Below, piece by piece: positions 24,363 through 33,490 of a stretch of 64,000 nt of DNA. The translations under genes were made by a program, and so were the position numbers. Position 1 is the stretch's first letter, and each line of letters starts with the position of its first letter. The notes under the pieces are model-generated. The model was not told the DNA's origin, made no database searches, and saw only the letters and a list, made by a program, of their open reading frames with translations. The DNA comes from Gordonia sp. ABSL11-1 (GTDB lineage Bacteria; Actinomycetota; Actinomycetes; Mycobacteriales; Mycobacteriaceae): the NCBI RefSeq assembly GCF_030315685.1, contig NZ_JASXSI010000005.1:62001-126000 (forward strand), in the 5' to 3' direction.

Positions 24363-24956
24363 ATGACTTCGGCGGCCACCCCGAAGGGGCTGCGACGTCG
24401 GTCCCGACTCATCGAGGCCGCCGGTGCGTTGCTGCTCGAGGGCGGGTTCGACGCGGTGCGTCATCGTGCCGTCGCCGAACGCGCGCAACTGCCCCTGGCG
24501 TCGACGACCTACTACTTCGGTTCGCTCGAGGATCTGATGGCCGAGGCCGCCGCCAATGTGTGCCGGCACGACGAGGAGTGCATTGCCGAGCGTCGTGACG
24601 CGCTGCCCAAGCGGCGTCGGGGAGGGCAGGCGACCGCCGACGCGCTCGCCGAGGTCTTCATCGGACCCGACACCACGATCCAGACCCTCGCGGCCCGCTA
24701 CGAGACGATTGCGCTGGCCGCCCGGTACCCTCGACTGCGCGATGTGGTCGTCGACCGCCGTAAGTTGCTCGCGGAGATGCACTCGGATGTACTGCAGAAG
24801 TCCTATCGGGTCGCGGACCCGGTTCACGTGGGGCACTTGATCGCGGTGGAGGACGGCGCCGTGGTAGGCGCGCTCGGCATGCGACATGGCAACCCGTATG
24901 TGGCGGCACGCGATGCCCTGCACGAGGTCATCGATGTTCTCGCGCCACGCGAATGA
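24363..24956 (+). CDS. TetR family regulator
   Basis: A 197-residue TetR-type protein. The helix-turn-helix domain reads RRRSRLIEAAGALLLEGGFD, AVRHRAVAERAQLPLASTTY and YYFGSLEDLMAEAA. The first part of the DNA-binding domain, with HRAVAERA and the STTYYFGS recognition turn, fits the group that regulates small divergent enzyme genes. The target is probably the deaminase gene on the other strand. ATG at 24363 gives the normal N terminus. An exported-protein gene follows after 34 bp. Confidence 0.88.
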   Translation: MTSAATPKGLRRRSRLIEAAGALLLEGGFDAVRHRAVAERAQLPLASTTYYFGSLEDLMAEAAANVCRHDEECIAERRDALPKRRRGGQATADALAEVFIGPDTTIQTLAARYETIALAARYPRLRDVVVDRRKLLAEMHSDVLQKSYRVADPVHVGHLIAVEDGAVVGALGMRHGNPYVAARDALHEVIDVLAPRE

Positions 24957-24990
24957 TCGAGGATCGAATCCTAGAGGGGGAGACGACGAC

Positions 24991-25419
24991 ATGAAGCGAT
25001 CGACAAAGGCCCGGCCGACGGGACGCCGGCGGATCCGGGCGTTGCTCGGTGCCGGTATCGCGACGGCGGCAGCGACCGGTGTCCTCCTGGCACCGGGAAC
25101 CGCCTCGGCGGCACCGGTCGGAAAGGTGGACGCGGGTGTGCCGTTCTCGTCGGTGGTCTACGGGTCGGGCTGCCTCTACGACCTGACCGTGCCGGTCAAC
25201 GCCACCGGCAGGGTGACCTTCTGGGAACAGCAACGCGGGCAGGCGCCTCGCTTCCTCGGGGCCGCGGTCGCCGACGGTGCGATCGCGACCATCCGATGGG
25301 TGCCGCGCCGGCCCGGCGATCGTCAGCTCTATGCCCAGCAGGGCGGTGTCACCGGCCCGAAGACCCTCTATCGCGTGCACCAGGGCTACGGGTCGGGGTG
25401 GGCGTGTTTCGCGCTCTGA
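24991..25419 (+). CDS. Exported protein, 142 aa, unknown function
   Basis: A 142-residue secreted protein. A strongly basic N terminus (KRSTKARPTGRRRIR) precedes a hydrophobic stretch and a likely cleavage after GTASA (about residue 40). The mature domain of about 100 residues has short beta-strand-like segments (VTFWEQQRG, PRFLGAAVADGAIATIRW) and two cysteines, near its start (GSGCLYDL) and end (GWACFAL), that could form a disulfide. It resembles a small immunoglobulin-like exported domain, but I do not recognise the family. gaggggga lies before the ATG. Confidence 0.75.
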   Translation: MKRSTKARPTGRRRIRALLGAGIATAAATGVLLAPGTASAAPVGKVDAGVPFSSVVYGSGCLYDLTVPVNATGRVTFWEQQRGQAPRFLGAAVADGAIATIRWVPRRPGDRQLYAQQGGVTGPKTLYRVHQGYGSGWACFAL

Positions 25420-25462
25420 ACTGAGATCCGCCGTCGGATTCGGGCCCATGGCGTCGCGTGAC

Positions 25463-25468
25463 TAGACT
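25463..25468 (+). promoter_or_regulatory. Minus-10 box of leaderless-type promoter for purB
   Basis: TAGACT is followed after 6 nt by GTG at 25475, supporting that codon over the GTG at 25469. Confidence 0.6.
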
Positions 25469-25474
25469 GTGCCC

Positions 25475-26902
25475 GTGTCGAAGCCCGTCATCGCCAACGT
25501 CCTGGCCAGTCGTTATGCCTCCGCCGACCTCGCGGAGATCTGGTCGCCGCGCCACAAGATCGCCCTCGAACGGCAGCTGTGGATCGCGGTCCTCAAGGCG
25601 CAGCGCGATTTGGGGATCGACGTGCCCGACGGCGCGATCGCCGATTACGAACGCGTCGTCGACCAGATCGACCTCGCCTCGATCGCCGATCGTGAACGCG
25701 TCACCCGCCATGACGTCAAGGCACGTATCGAGGAGTTCAACGCGCTGGCCGGACACGAGCAGATCCACAAGGGGATGACCAGCCGTGACCTGACCGAGAA
25801 CGTCGAGCAACTGCAGATCTTGCGCTCCCTCGGGTACGTCCACGCCCACGGCGTCGCGGTGCTCGCACGGATCGTCGAACGGGCTGCCCAGTATTCGTCA
25901 GTCGTGATGGCAGGCCGCAGCCACAACGTCGCGGCGCAGGCCACGACGCTGGGCAAGCGGTTCGCGAGCGCCGCCGACGAGGTGATGATCGCGCTGACCC
26001 GGGTGCGTGAACTGCTCGACCGGTACCCGCTGCGCGGGATCAAGGGACCGATGGGGACCTCGCAGGACATGCTCGACCTGCTCGGCGGTGACGCGGTGAA
26101 ACTCGCCGACCTCGAGTCGCGCGTCGCCGATCACCTCGGGTTCTCCCGGTCGCTGACCTCGGTCGGCCAGATCTATCCGCGGTCGCTCGATCACGACGTC
26201 GTGTCGGCGCTCGTCCAGCTGGCGGCCGGACCGTCGTCGCTGGCCCACACCATCCGGCTGATGGCCGGCCACGAGCTGGTCACCGAGGGATTCCAGCCGG
26301 GTCAGGTGGGCAGCTCGGCGATGCCGCACAAGATGAACACGCGCAGTTGTGAACGTGTCAACGGCCTGCAGGTCGTGCTCCGCGGGTACGGATCGATGGC
26401 CGCTGAGCTCGCCGGCGCGCAGTGGAACGAGGGCGACGTTTTCTGCTCGGTGGTGCGCCGGGTCGCGCTGCCGGACGCGTTCTTCGCCCTCGACGGACTG
26501 ATGGAGACGTTCCTGACCGTGCTCGCCGAGTTCGGCGCGTACCCCGCGGTCATCGCGAATGAGCTCGACCGCTATCTCCCGTTCCTCGCGACGACGAAGG
26601 TCCTGATGGCATCGGTCCGGGCGGGCGTCGGGCGCGAGGCCGCCCATGAGGCCATCAAGGAGAACGCGGTCGCCGTGGCGCTGGCCATGCGCGAGGAGGG
26701 ACGGGAACCCGATCTGCTCGACCGTCTCGCCGCGGACGACCGCATCCCGCTCGATCGTGCACAGCTCGAGGAACTGCTCACCGACAAGACCGCGTTCGTC
26801 GGTGCCGCCGAGCAACAGGTCGCCGACGTCATCGCCGCGGCGGAGAAGATCATCGCCGACTACCCCGACGCCGCTTCCTACAGTCCGGCGCCGATTCTCT
26901 GA
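25475..26902 (+). CDS. purB: Adenylosuccinate lyase
   Basis: A 475-residue fumarase/aspartase-superfamily enzyme that cleaves SAICAR to AICAR and adenylosuccinate to AMP, two fumarate-releasing steps of purine synthesis. Evidence is VIANVLASRYASADLAEIWS at the N terminus, TRHDVKARIEEFNALAG, HKGMTSRDLTEN, MAGRSHNVAAQATTLGKRFA, and the signature loop GSSAMPHKMNTRSCERV with its flexible catalytic Ser. The length is normal. The start GTG at 25475 is set by the promoter and by homologues beginning near SKP. A palindromic intergenic element follows the stop codon directly. Confidence 0.95.
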   Translation: MSKPVIANVLASRYASADLAEIWSPRHKIALERQLWIAVLKAQRDLGIDVPDGAIADYERVVDQIDLASIADRERVTRHDVKARIEEFNALAGHEQIHKGMTSRDLTENVEQLQILRSLGYVHAHGVAVLARIVERAAQYSSVVMAGRSHNVAAQATTLGKRFASAADEVMIALTRVRELLDRYPLRGIKGPMGTSQDMLDLLGGDAVKLADLESRVADHLGFSRSLTSVGQIYPRSLDHDVVSALVQLAAGPSSLAHTIRLMAGHELVTEGFQPGQVGSSAMPHKMNTRSCERVNGLQVVLRGYGSMAAELAGAQWNEGDVFCSVVRRVALPDAFFALDGLMETFLTVLAEFGAYPAVIANELDRYLPFLATTKVLMASVRAGVGREAAHEAIKENAVAVALAMREEGREPDLLDRLAADDRIPLDRAQLEELLTDKTAFVGAAEQQVADVIAAAEKIIADYPDAASYSPAPIL

Positions 26903-27068
26903 CCCTTCGAGGCTCGCTCCGCTCGCATATCAGGGACCGCGGACGGAGGCTCGCTCCGCTCGCACCTCAGGGATCGGGGTCAGCATCGATCCCTGAGGAA
27001 CGGAAGCGATCCGGCTGTCACCTCGATCCCTGAGGAACGGAGCGATAGCGGAGTGTCACGAAGGGTCA
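26900..27068. repeat. Palindromic intergenic repeat mosaic between purB and the Rdx gene
   Basis: The ends TGACCCTTCG (26900-26909) and CGAAGGGTCA (27059-27068) are perfect inverted copies and provide or overlap the stop codons of both converging genes. Inside, ggctcgctccgctcgca occurs at 26911-26927 and 26948-26964, and the segment ATCCCTGAGGAACGGA occurs near 26988 and 27026, with the inverse CTCAGGGAT at 26966. It likely acts as a two-way terminator and belongs to a dispersed family, with another copy at 33337. Confidence 0.85.
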
Positions 27069-27346
27069 ACCGCCCGGTCCGCGTGCCCGAGGTTCCAGTC
27101 GGGCAGAGCGACGTCACGCACCACACGCTTGAGGGCGACCGCGTCGGGGAACCCGCCGTCGCGCTTGCGTTCCCACACCTGCTCGCCGTCGACATCGATG
27201 TGGAAGACCCCGCCGGTGCCGGGCACGAGGGTGACCGAGCCCAGCTCGGTGCCGAATGTGTTGAGCAGCTCGCCCGCCATCCACGATGCCCGGAGCAGCC
27301 AGTTGCACTGGGTGCAGTAGGTGATGGTGATCTGCGGACCGGTCAT
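27056..27346 (-). CDS. Rdx family (SelT/SelW/SelH-like) redox protein
   Basis: A 96-residue protein of the Rdx family, relatives of eukaryotic selenoproteins W, T and H. The redox motif is [20 protein letters not shown] near the N terminus, with Cys in place of selenocysteine (CTQC), followed by [20 protein letters not shown] and the C-terminal [15 protein letters not shown]. Members have a thioredoxin-like fold, and the substrate is unknown. It is divergent from purC with only 35 bp between them, so the two promoters must overlap. Its 3 prime end lies in the palindromic repeat. Confidence 0.88.
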   Translation of the reverse strand: MTGPQITITYCTQCNWLLRASWMAGELLNTFGTELGSVTLVPGTGGVFHIDVDGEQVWERKRDGGFPDAVALKRVVRDVALPDWNLGHADRAVDPS

Positions 27347-27368
27347 GCGATGCAGGATGTCATACCTC

Positions 27369-27374
27369 TAAGGT
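27369..27374 (+). promoter_or_regulatory. Minus-10 box of leaderless-type promoter for purC
   Basis: TAAGGT is followed after 7 nt by the ATG at 27382. The whole gap to the divergent Rdx gene is 35 bp. Confidence 0.55.
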
Positions 27375-27381
27375 CGAAGCC

Positions 27382-28272
27382 ATGCGTCCGGAACTGAATA
27401 CGTACACCCACCTGGCTTCGGGAAAGGTCCGGGAGATCTACGAGATCGACCCGGAGACCCTGCTGCTGGTGGCCTCGGACCGGATCTCGGCTTATGACCA
27501 CGTCCTCAGTCCCGCGATCCCCGACAAAGGGCGCATCCTGACCGCGATGAGCTTCTTCTGGTTCGACGTGCTCGGCGTGCCGAATCACCTCGCCGGCGGA
27601 CCCACGGATGCGCGGATCCCGGCCGAGGTCGTCGGCCGGTCCATGGTCGTCCGAAAGCTCCCGATGGTGCAGGTCGAGTGCGTGGCGCGGGGCTACCTCA
27701 CCGGGTCGGGGCTGCTCGACTATCGCGCCACAGGGGCGGTGTGCGGGGTCGAGTTGCCGGCTGGGCTCGACGAGGCGAGCCGACTGCCCGAGCCCATCTT
27801 CACCCCCGCCACGAAGGCGGCGCAGGGCGACCATGACGAGAACATCAGCTTCTCCAGGGTCGTCGAGCAGGAGGGCGCCGACCGTGCCGACCAGTTGCGC
27901 ACCGCCACCCTCGACATCTACGGACGGGGCGCAGCGCTTGCCGCCGATCGTGGAATCATCCTCGCCGACACCAAGTTCGAATTCGGCATCGGCAACGACG
28001 GCGAACTCGTCCTCGCCGACGAGGTCCTCACGCCGGACTCGTCGCGGTACTGGGAGGCGGCGTCCTACCGGGCCGGCGAGGTGCAGCCGAGCTTCGACAA
28101 GCAGATCGTCCGGAACTGGCTCACGGGAGACGATTCCGGATGGGACAGGGTGGCCGATCAGCCACCGCCCGAGCTGCCCGAGCCGGTGGTGTCCCGCACC
28201 CGCGCCCGATACATCGAGGCCTACGAATGGATTTCGCAGAAGTCCTTCGCAGACTGGCCGAACCACGAGTAG
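27382..28272 (+). CDS. purC: Phosphoribosylaminoimidazole-succinocarboxamide synthase
   Basis: A 296-residue SAICAR synthetase, which joins aspartate to CAIR with ATP. Motifs are [61 protein letters not shown] (in two parts), [23 protein letters not shown] and [14 protein letters not shown]. The length fits the actinobacterial type. The start ATG lies 7 nt after a minus-10 box. The oligopeptidase gene follows 9 bp downstream and may be read from the same transcript, an arrangement also seen in mycobacteria. Confidence 0.96.
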   Translation: MRPELNTYTHLASGKVREIYEIDPETLLLVASDRISAYDHVLSPAIPDKGRILTAMSFFWFDVLGVPNHLAGGPTDARIPAEVVGRSMVVRKLPMVQVECVARGYLTGSGLLDYRATGAVCGVELPAGLDEASRLPEPIFTPATKAAQGDHDENISFSRVVEQEGADRADQLRTATLDIYGRGAALAADRGIILADTKFEFGIGNDGELVLADEVLTPDSSRYWEAASYRAGEVQPSFDKQIVRNWLTGDDSGWDRVADQPPPELPEPVVSRTRARYIEAYEWISQKSFADWPNHE

Positions 28273-28281
28273 GAGATGGTT

Positions 28282-30432
28282 GTGAGTTCCGACGTCACCG
28301 CGCCGGTGGCCAAGAAGGTCCCCAGCGACCGGACGCATCACGGCGATACGTTCGTCGACCAGTACGAATGGTTGCGCGACAAGGACGATCCCGAGGTCAT
28401 CGCCTATCTGGAGGCGCAGAACGAGTTCACCGAGAATCACACCGGGCAACTCGACGGGCTGCGTAAGGAGATCTTCGGCGAGATCAAGAGCCGCACGCAG
28501 GAAACCGACATGTCGGTGCCCAGCCGTCGCGGCCGGTACTGGTACTACGGCCGCACCGAAGCCGGGAAGCAGTACGGCATCCGCTGCCGCTGCCCGATCG
28601 CCGGCGACGACGACTGGACCCCACCGGTCCTCGACGCCGGCGCGGCTCTGCCCGGCGAGGAGATCCTGCTCGACGCCAACGTCGAGGCCGAGGGACACGA
28701 CTTCTTCAGCCTCGGGGCGTTGACCGTCAGCGACGACGGCGACTGGCTCGCCTACAGCACCGATGTCGTCGGCGACGAACGATACACGTTGCGGTTCAAA
28801 AACCTTCGGACGGGCAAACTCCTCGACGACGAGATCCGGGACACCGCGGGCGGTGCGGTCTGGTCGGCCGACGCGCGGCACGTCTTCTATCAGACCGTCG
28901 ACGACGCGTGGCGGCCGGACACGGTGTGGCGCCACGACATCGGTGCCGGTGCCGACGACGTCTCCGTCTTCCACGAGCCCGACGAGAAATACTGGGTGGG
29001 CATGGGTTCCACCCGCAGCGACAAGTATCTGATGATCGGTGTCGGCTCCAAGATCACCTCCGAGGTGTACGTCCTGCCCGCCGACGACCCGACCGGTGAG
29101 TTCCGCAGTGTCGCACCGCGAGTGGAAGGTGTGGAGTACAACGTCGAGCACGCGGTCATCGGCGGTGACGACTATTTCGTCATCGTGCACAACGACATCC
29201 GGGACGGTGCGAAGGCCGAGAACTTCGCCATCGACATCGCGCCGGTCACCGATCCGAGCAACCGCACTGAGTTCCTCGCCCACGATCCGGACCGCCGCAT
29301 CGAGGATCTCGACGCCTTCGAGGACTACCTCGTGCTGTCCTACCGGCGGTCCGCGCTGCCGAAGATCGCGATCGCCGATCTCCGACGGATCGACGGGATT
29401 CCGACTGCAGCAGATTTCGGTGAGGTCGACTTCGATCAGGAGCTCTTCTCGGTCGGTCTGGGCGGCAACCCCGAATGGTCGACGCCGCGACTGCGTCTGG
29501 GCTACACGAGCTTCGTCGAGCCGACCGAGGTCCTCGATCTCGATGTCGCGACCGGCGAGCGGACGCTGCTGAAACGTCAGCCGGTGCTCGGTGGATATGA
29601 CCCCGCCGACTATGTGCAGTCGCGCGAATGGGCCACGGCCGCAGACGGAACCGAGATCCCGCTGTCGATCGTCCGGCGCAAGGGGGTCGATGCGAACCGG
29701 CCTGCTCCGCTGTTGCTCTACGGCTACGGCTCGTACGAGATGAGCATCGATCCGTCGTTCTCGGTGTCGCGTCTGTCCATGCTGGACCGCGGCGTGGTGT
29801 TCGTGCTCGCCCATATCCGCGGCGGCGGAGAGATGGGCCGGTACTGGTACGACAACGGCAAGACCCTCACCAAGAAGAACACCTTCACCGACTTCGTAGA
29901 CTCCGCACGGTATCTCGTCGACACCGGGTGGACCACTCCGAACCAGATGGTCGCCGAGGGCGGCTCGGCCGGCGGTCTGCTGATGGGCGCGGTGGCCAAT
30001 CTGGCGCCGGAACTCTTCAACGGCATCCTGGCCTCGGTCCCGTTCGTGGACGCGCTGACGTCGATCCTCGATCCGTCGTTGCCGCTCACGGTCATCGAGT
30101 GGGATGAGTGGGGAGACCCGCTGCACGATCCCGACGTCTACGCCTACATGCGGTCGTACTCGCCGTACGAGAACGTCGACGCGAAGCCGTATCCGCCGAT
30201 CCTGGCGCTCACCTCTCTGAACGACACCCGTGTGCTGTTCACCGAGGCGGCCAAATGGGTGGCGAGTCTGCAGGACAAGACCACCTCGGACAACGCGGTC
30301 CTGCTCAAGACGGAGATGTCGGCGGGCCACGGCGGCGTCAGCGGCCGCTACAAGCAGTGGGAAGAAGTCGCCTTCGAGCTGGCGTGGATTCTGCAGCAGA
30401 CGGGTGCCTACGAGCCGCCGTCGGGCGACTGA
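28282..30432 (+). CDS. ptrB: Oligopeptidase B-like S9 serine peptidase
   Basis: A 716-residue prolyl oligopeptidase family enzyme. The N-terminal part forms a seven-bladed propeller gate (HGDTFVDQYEWLRDKDDPEV, LGALTVSDDGDWLAYSTDV). The C-terminal catalytic domain has the nucleophile in VAEGGSAGGLLMGAVANL, preceded by LLLYGYGSYEMS, VFVLAHIRGGGEMGRYWYDN, the acidic region LTSLNDTRVLF, and catalytic His in MSAGHGGVSGRY. Oligopeptidase B cleaves short peptides after basic residues. GTG at 28282 was chosen because AGGAG (28271-28275) lies 6 nt before it; an ATG at 28276 would be too close. It is 9 bp after purC. Confidence 0.92.
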   Translation: MSSDVTAPVAKKVPSDRTHHGDTFVDQYEWLRDKDDPEVIAYLEAQNEFTENHTGQLDGLRKEIFGEIKSRTQETDMSVPSRRGRYWYYGRTEAGKQYGIRCRCPIAGDDDWTPPVLDAGAALPGEEILLDANVEAEGHDFFSLGALTVSDDGDWLAYSTDVVGDERYTLRFKNLRTGKLLDDEIRDTAGGAVWSADARHVFYQTVDDAWRPDTVWRHDIGAGADDVSVFHEPDEKYWVGMGSTRSDKYLMIGVGSKITSEVYVLPADDPTGEFRSVAPRVEGVEYNVEHAVIGGDDYFVIVHNDIRDGAKAENFAIDIAPVTDPSNRTEFLAHDPDRRIEDLDAFEDYLVLSYRRSALPKIAIADLRRIDGIPTAADFGEVDFDQELFSVGLGGNPEWSTPRLRLGYTSFVEPTEVLDLDVATGERTLLKRQPVLGGYDPADYVQSREWATAADGTEIPLSIVRRKGVDANRPAPLLLYGYGSYEMSIDPSFSVSRLSMLDRGVVFVLAHIRGGGEMGRYWYDNGKTLTKKNTFTDFVDSARYLVDTGWTTPNQMVAEGGSAGGLLMGAVANLAPELFNGILASVPFVDALTSILDPSLPLTVIEWDEWGDPLHDPDVYAYMRSYSPYENVDAKPYPPILALTSLNDTRVLFTEAAKWVASLQDKTTSDNAVLLKTEMSAGHGGVSGRYKQWEEVAFELAWILQQTGAYEPPSGD

Positions 30433-30448
30433 TCTGCGCGTCATCGCA

Positions 30449-30473
30449 ATAGTCCGCGCCGGGCGCGGACTAT
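30449..30473 (+). terminator. Hairpin downstream of ptrB
   Basis: ATAGTCCGCGCC pairs with GGCGCGGACTAT almost back to back; in RNA a 9-bp stem with a loop of about 7 nt would form just after the ptrB stop codon. Confidence 0.65.
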
Positions 30474-30515
30474 CGCCATGAATCGAAGGGCTCCACTGAA
30501 CGCAGGTCACCCGGA

Positions 30516-30561
30516 GACGACGACAGCACCCCGATCCGCAGATCCGGGTGCTGTCGTCGTC
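30516..30561. terminator. Bidirectional hairpin between ptrB and the MFS gene
   Basis: GACGACGACAGCACCC (30516-30531) and its exact complement at 30546-30561 form a 16-bp stem with a 14-nt loop, directly before the end of the MFS gene on the other strand. Confidence 0.8.
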
Positions 30562-30579
30562 GAGTAGTCCTCGGGTGTG

Positions 30580-32136
30580 TCAGTGCATGATCGCCGGGGC
30601 TGGGCGGTCCATGTCCTCTTCGACCAGCGACGATGCGATCTTCTTGCGGGGCAGGAAGAACGCCGGGATCAGGGTGAGCGCGATGAGCACCACCGAGACC
30701 ATGAACGTCGATCCGAAGATGTCGGCGGCGGAGTCGAAAAACGACGCCGGGACCGGGACGTCCCGCAACTCGGGTGGCAGCGCGTCCGGGTTGGTGTTCG
30801 ACGTGATCGCGACACCTGCCTGCAGGTTGCCCGCCAGGTTGCTGGCCAGCACCACGGAGATGACCGCGGTGCCGATCGACGACGCGGTCTGCTGCACCAC
30901 GTTCATCAGGGTCGAACCGTCGGGCACCTGCGAGTTGTTGAGCGTGGCGAGCGCGGCCGACATGATCGGCATCATCGTCATGCCCATACCGAGACCTTGG
31001 ACGAACAGCGCACCGCCGAGAAGCCAGTAGGAGGTTTCGGCACCGAGGAAGACGAACACTCCCATGCCGACGAGGATCAGCACGATGCCGCCGAGTACGA
31101 ACTTGCCGGGGCCCATCTTGTCGGTCATCCGGCCGGCGATTGGCATCGTGATCATGGCGCCCAGGCCCTGCGGGGCCAGCAGGAGGCCGGCGGCGAGTGT
31201 CGTCTCACCGCGGACACCGATGAAGTACTGCGGGAATAGTAGTGCGGCACCGAAGAATGCGATCATGAACAGCGTCATGGTGATCACCGCGACGGCGAGG
31301 GTGCGATTACGGAACAGGCGCAGATCCAGCAACGGCTTGTCGGAGTGGAAGGCGTGCCAGATGAACGCCGCGATGAGGACCGCGCCGATGATCGCGGGGA
31401 TCAGCACACTGCCGGTCATGAAGGTGCGATGCTCGGCGCTCGATGAGATGCCGAACAGGAACAATGCGAGACCCGGTGAGAGCAGCAGCAATCCGACGAT
31501 ATCGATCCTGGGCTTCGACGTCGCCTCATCGTTGCGCAGAACGAACCAGGAGTAGATGAACGCAACGATCCCGATCGGGACGTTGATCAGGAAGACCCAG
31601 TGCCAGCTCGCCTTCTCGATGAGCAGGCCGCCGAGTATCGGGCCGCCGATCGGGCCGAGCAGCATCGGGATTCCCAGCACTGCCATGACCGAACCGACCC
31701 GTTCCGGGCCGGCTGCCTTGGTGAGGATCATCATGCCGATGGGCATGAGCAGTCCGCCGCCGAGACCCTGGATCACGCGGAACGCGACCAGCGAACCGAT
31801 GTTCCACGCAAGCGCGCACAGGATGGAGCCGAGGGTGAACAGGACCAGCGAGGTCAGGTAGACCTTCTTGGTGCCGAATCGTGAAGCGGCCCAGCTGGAC
31901 AGCGGGATGACCGCGGCAAGGGCAAGGGTGTAACCGGTGGCGGTCCAGGCAGCGCCGGCCGCGTCGGTGCTGAACTCTTGCTGGAAGGTGTTCTGCGCGA
32001 CGGCGACGACGGTGACATCGAGGATGGACATGATCGCGCCGAGCACGACGACGCCGGCCACCATCAGCACATGCCGATCGAGCTTGGTGTCCGGTGGCCC
32101 CGCGTGCGCGTGGGCCGGTGTTGACGAGGAGGTCAT
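30580..32136 (-). CDS. DHA2-family multidrug efflux MFS transporter
   Basis: A 518-residue, 14-helix major facilitator of the DHA2 (EmrB/QacA) drug:proton antiporter type. Seen are GAIMSILDVTVVAVAQNTFQ in helix 1, AAWTATGYTLALAAVIPLSS, the loop motif ASRFGTKKVYL, FRVIQGLGGGLLMPIGM and the motif C-like LGIPMLLGPIGGPILGGLL, then helices to the C terminus. It likely exports hydrophobic drugs or a host metabolite. Its ATG overlaps the end of the MarR gene by 4 bp, so the repressor and pump form one operon, and drug binding to MarR probably induces the pump. Confidence 0.9.
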   Translation of the reverse strand: MTSSSTPAHAHAGPPDTKLDRHVLMVAGVVVLGAIMSILDVTVVAVAQNTFQQEFSTDAAGAAWTATGYTLALAAVIPLSSWAASRFGTKKVYLTSLVLFTLGSILCALAWNIGSLVAFRVIQGLGGGLLMPIGMMILTKAAGPERVGSVMAVLGIPMLLGPIGGPILGGLLIEKASWHWVFLINVPIGIVAFIYSWFVLRNDEATSKPRIDIVGLLLLSPGLALFLFGISSSAEHRTFMTGSVLIPAIIGAVLIAAFIWHAFHSDKPLLDLRLFRNRTLAVAVITMTLFMIAFFGAALLFPQYFIGVRGETTLAAGLLLAPQGLGAMITMPIAGRMTDKMGPGKFVLGGIVLILVGMGVFVFLGAETSYWLLGGALFVQGLGMGMTMMPIMSAALATLNNSQVPDGSTLMNVVQQTASSIGTAVISVVLASNLAGNLQAGVAITSNTNPDALPPELRDVPVPASFFDSAADIFGSTFMVSVVLIALTLIPAFFLPRKKIASSLVEEDMDRPAPAIMH

Positions 32137-32714
32137 GAGCCGACTTTCTGTTTCTGAGAGGAACTCGGTGACGGTGTGGTGGTCGCGGTGACGGTCTGTT
32201 CTGATCCGGCGATGCCGGAGAAGTAGTCGACGTCGTTGTCGACAATGGGATCGAGTGCGCGACACAGGTTCGTGCGCAGAGAGTCGGGAAGACCCGCCAC
32301 GAAACCGCGGATGATGTCCTGCTTGAAGCTCAGCTGCGAGTCGACGATCTGTGTCCCCTCGGCGGTGAGGGAGACCCGCTTGACCCGGCGGTCGGCGGTG
32401 TCCTCGCGCCGATCCACGAGGCCGATACCGACGAGCTTGTCGACGATACGTCCTGCGGCGGCGAGGGAGAGGTTCACCTGCTGGGCGATCTCGTTCACGG
32501 ACATGCACTCGGCGCCGTCGCCATGTGCACCGAGCGCGAACAGGACTCGCAACTGCGAGAACGTCAGGTCCGTGGCGGCCATCGAATCCATGGTCTGGGA
32601 CTTGCCCACGCAGGCGAGCCGGTCCAGGAAGCCCATCAACGACTCGTAGGCGCGTTCGATCGACGCACCTGCGCTGCAGGTCGACGCGCCGGTGGGCAAC
32701 ATGGATGGAGACAC
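32133..32714 (-). CDS. MarR family repressor of the efflux operon
   Basis: A 193-residue MarR-type winged helix protein. The DNA-binding part reads LTFSQLRVLFALG, MSVNEIAQQVNLSLAAAGRI, VDKLVGIGLVDRREDTADRR and VKRVSLTAEGTQIV, the last two with the wing. An extra Ser/Thr-rich tail follows the dimer helices. It precedes and overlaps the efflux gene. Start is GTG at 32714 or ATG at 32702; I cannot decide from the sequence. The upstream region contains direct repeats TTGCGT on the coding strand, but no clear palindrome. Confidence 0.87.
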   Translation of the reverse strand: MSPSMLPTGASTCSAGASIERAYESLMGFLDRLACVGKSQTMDSMAATDLTFSQLRVLFALGAHGDGAECMSVNEIAQQVNLSLAAAGRIVDKLVGIGLVDRREDTADRRVKRVSLTAEGTQIVDSQLSFKQDIIRGFVAGLPDSLRTNLCRALDPIVDNDVDYFSGIAGSEQTVTATTTPSPSSSQKQKVGS

Positions 32715-32842
32715 TCGACAAAGCTAACGCAGACGCAACTATTTCGTACACGCAATCAATGGTGAGTTCGGACATACCGTGTCACCTGCAGTGACCCAGG
32801 TCATAGCTCAGGTGAACGCGGGCTCCCCTGGATTCGCTGCGC

Positions 32843-32848
32843 TAGCGT
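32843..32848 (+). promoter_or_regulatory. Minus-10 box of leaderless-type promoter for glutathione peroxidase gene
   Basis: TAGCGT is followed after 7 nt by the ATG at 32856. Confidence 0.5.
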
Positions 32849-32855
32849 CGATGGC

Positions 32856-33338
32856 ATGAGCAATGTCAAGGACATCCCTGTGAAAGCACTCGACGGCAGC
32901 GCACTCGATCTCTCTGGTTTCACCGGTCCGCTCCTGGTGGTCAACGTCGCCAGCAGATGCGGGCTGACCCCGCAGTACACCGGACTCGAGGAGATCGCCA
33001 CGACCTATGTCGACCGCGGGCTGACTGTTGTCGGAATGCCGTGCAACCAGTTCATGGGTCAGGAGCCGGGGACCGCCGAGGAGATCGCGACCTTCTGCTC
33101 GACCAGCTACGGCGTGACCTTCCCGCTGCTCGAGAAGGCCGACGTCAAGGGTGATGAGCAACATCCGCTGTACGCCGAGCTGACCAAGGCCGCCGATGCC
33201 GACGGTGAGGCAGGTGATGTGCAATGGAACTTCGAGAAGTTCCTCGTCGGTGCCGACGGCACCGTGGTCAACCGCTTCCGGCCGCGTACCGAGCCGAACG
33301 ATCCGGCGGTCATCTCCGCGATCGAGGCCGCTCTCTGA
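32856..33338 (+). CDS. Glutathione peroxidase family thiol peroxidase
   Basis: A 160-residue peroxidase. The active-site Cys35 is in VNVASRCGLTPQYTGLE; Gln/Trp partners are in GMPCNQFMGQEPGT and VQWNFEKFLVG. Cys in place of selenocysteine and a second cysteine at position 81 (FCSTSYGVTFP) are normal for bacterial enzymes, which usually reduce peroxides with thioredoxin. Mycobacteriales lack glutathione, so thioredoxin or mycothiol-linked electrons are more likely. It begins 7 nt after a minus-10 box. A repeat element follows the stop. Confidence 0.92.
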   Translation: MSNVKDIPVKALDGSALDLSGFTGPLLVVNVASRCGLTPQYTGLEEIATTYVDRGLTVVGMPCNQFMGQEPGTAEEIATFCSTSYGVTFPLLEKADVKGDEQHPLYAELTKAADADGEAGDVQWNFEKFLVGADGTVVNRFRPRTEPNDPAVISAIEAAL

Positions 33339-33433
33339 CCCTTCGAGACGCTTCGCTCCTCAGGAATCGGCTGGGATCACCAGCTGGTCCCTGAGGGGGC
33401 CCGCAAGGAACGAGCGCGCGTCACGAGGGGCCC
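33337..33433. repeat. Intergenic palindromic repeat between gpx and purS
   Basis: The element begins at the gpx stop with TGACCCTTCGAGACGCTTCG, then CTCCTCAGGAATCGG, and holds GGGATCACCAGCTGGTCCC and CCTGAGGGGGCCC. It shares the TGACCCTTCGAG start and CTCAGG core with the element after purB. It probably serves as a terminator and is a member of a dispersed family. Confidence 0.7.
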
Positions 33434-33444
33434 CCACCACCCGG

Positions 33445-33450
33445 TAAGGT
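33445..33450 (+). promoter_or_regulatory. Minus-10 candidate for purSQ
   Basis: TAAGGT lies 40 bp before the purS ATG. Unlike the leaderless purine genes, purS has a leader with a purine-rich stretch (gagaacggag) before its start. Confidence 0.45.
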
Positions 33451-33490
33451 GTTCGCTGAACACGGACCAGCGAGAACGGAGCAGCAGCCC

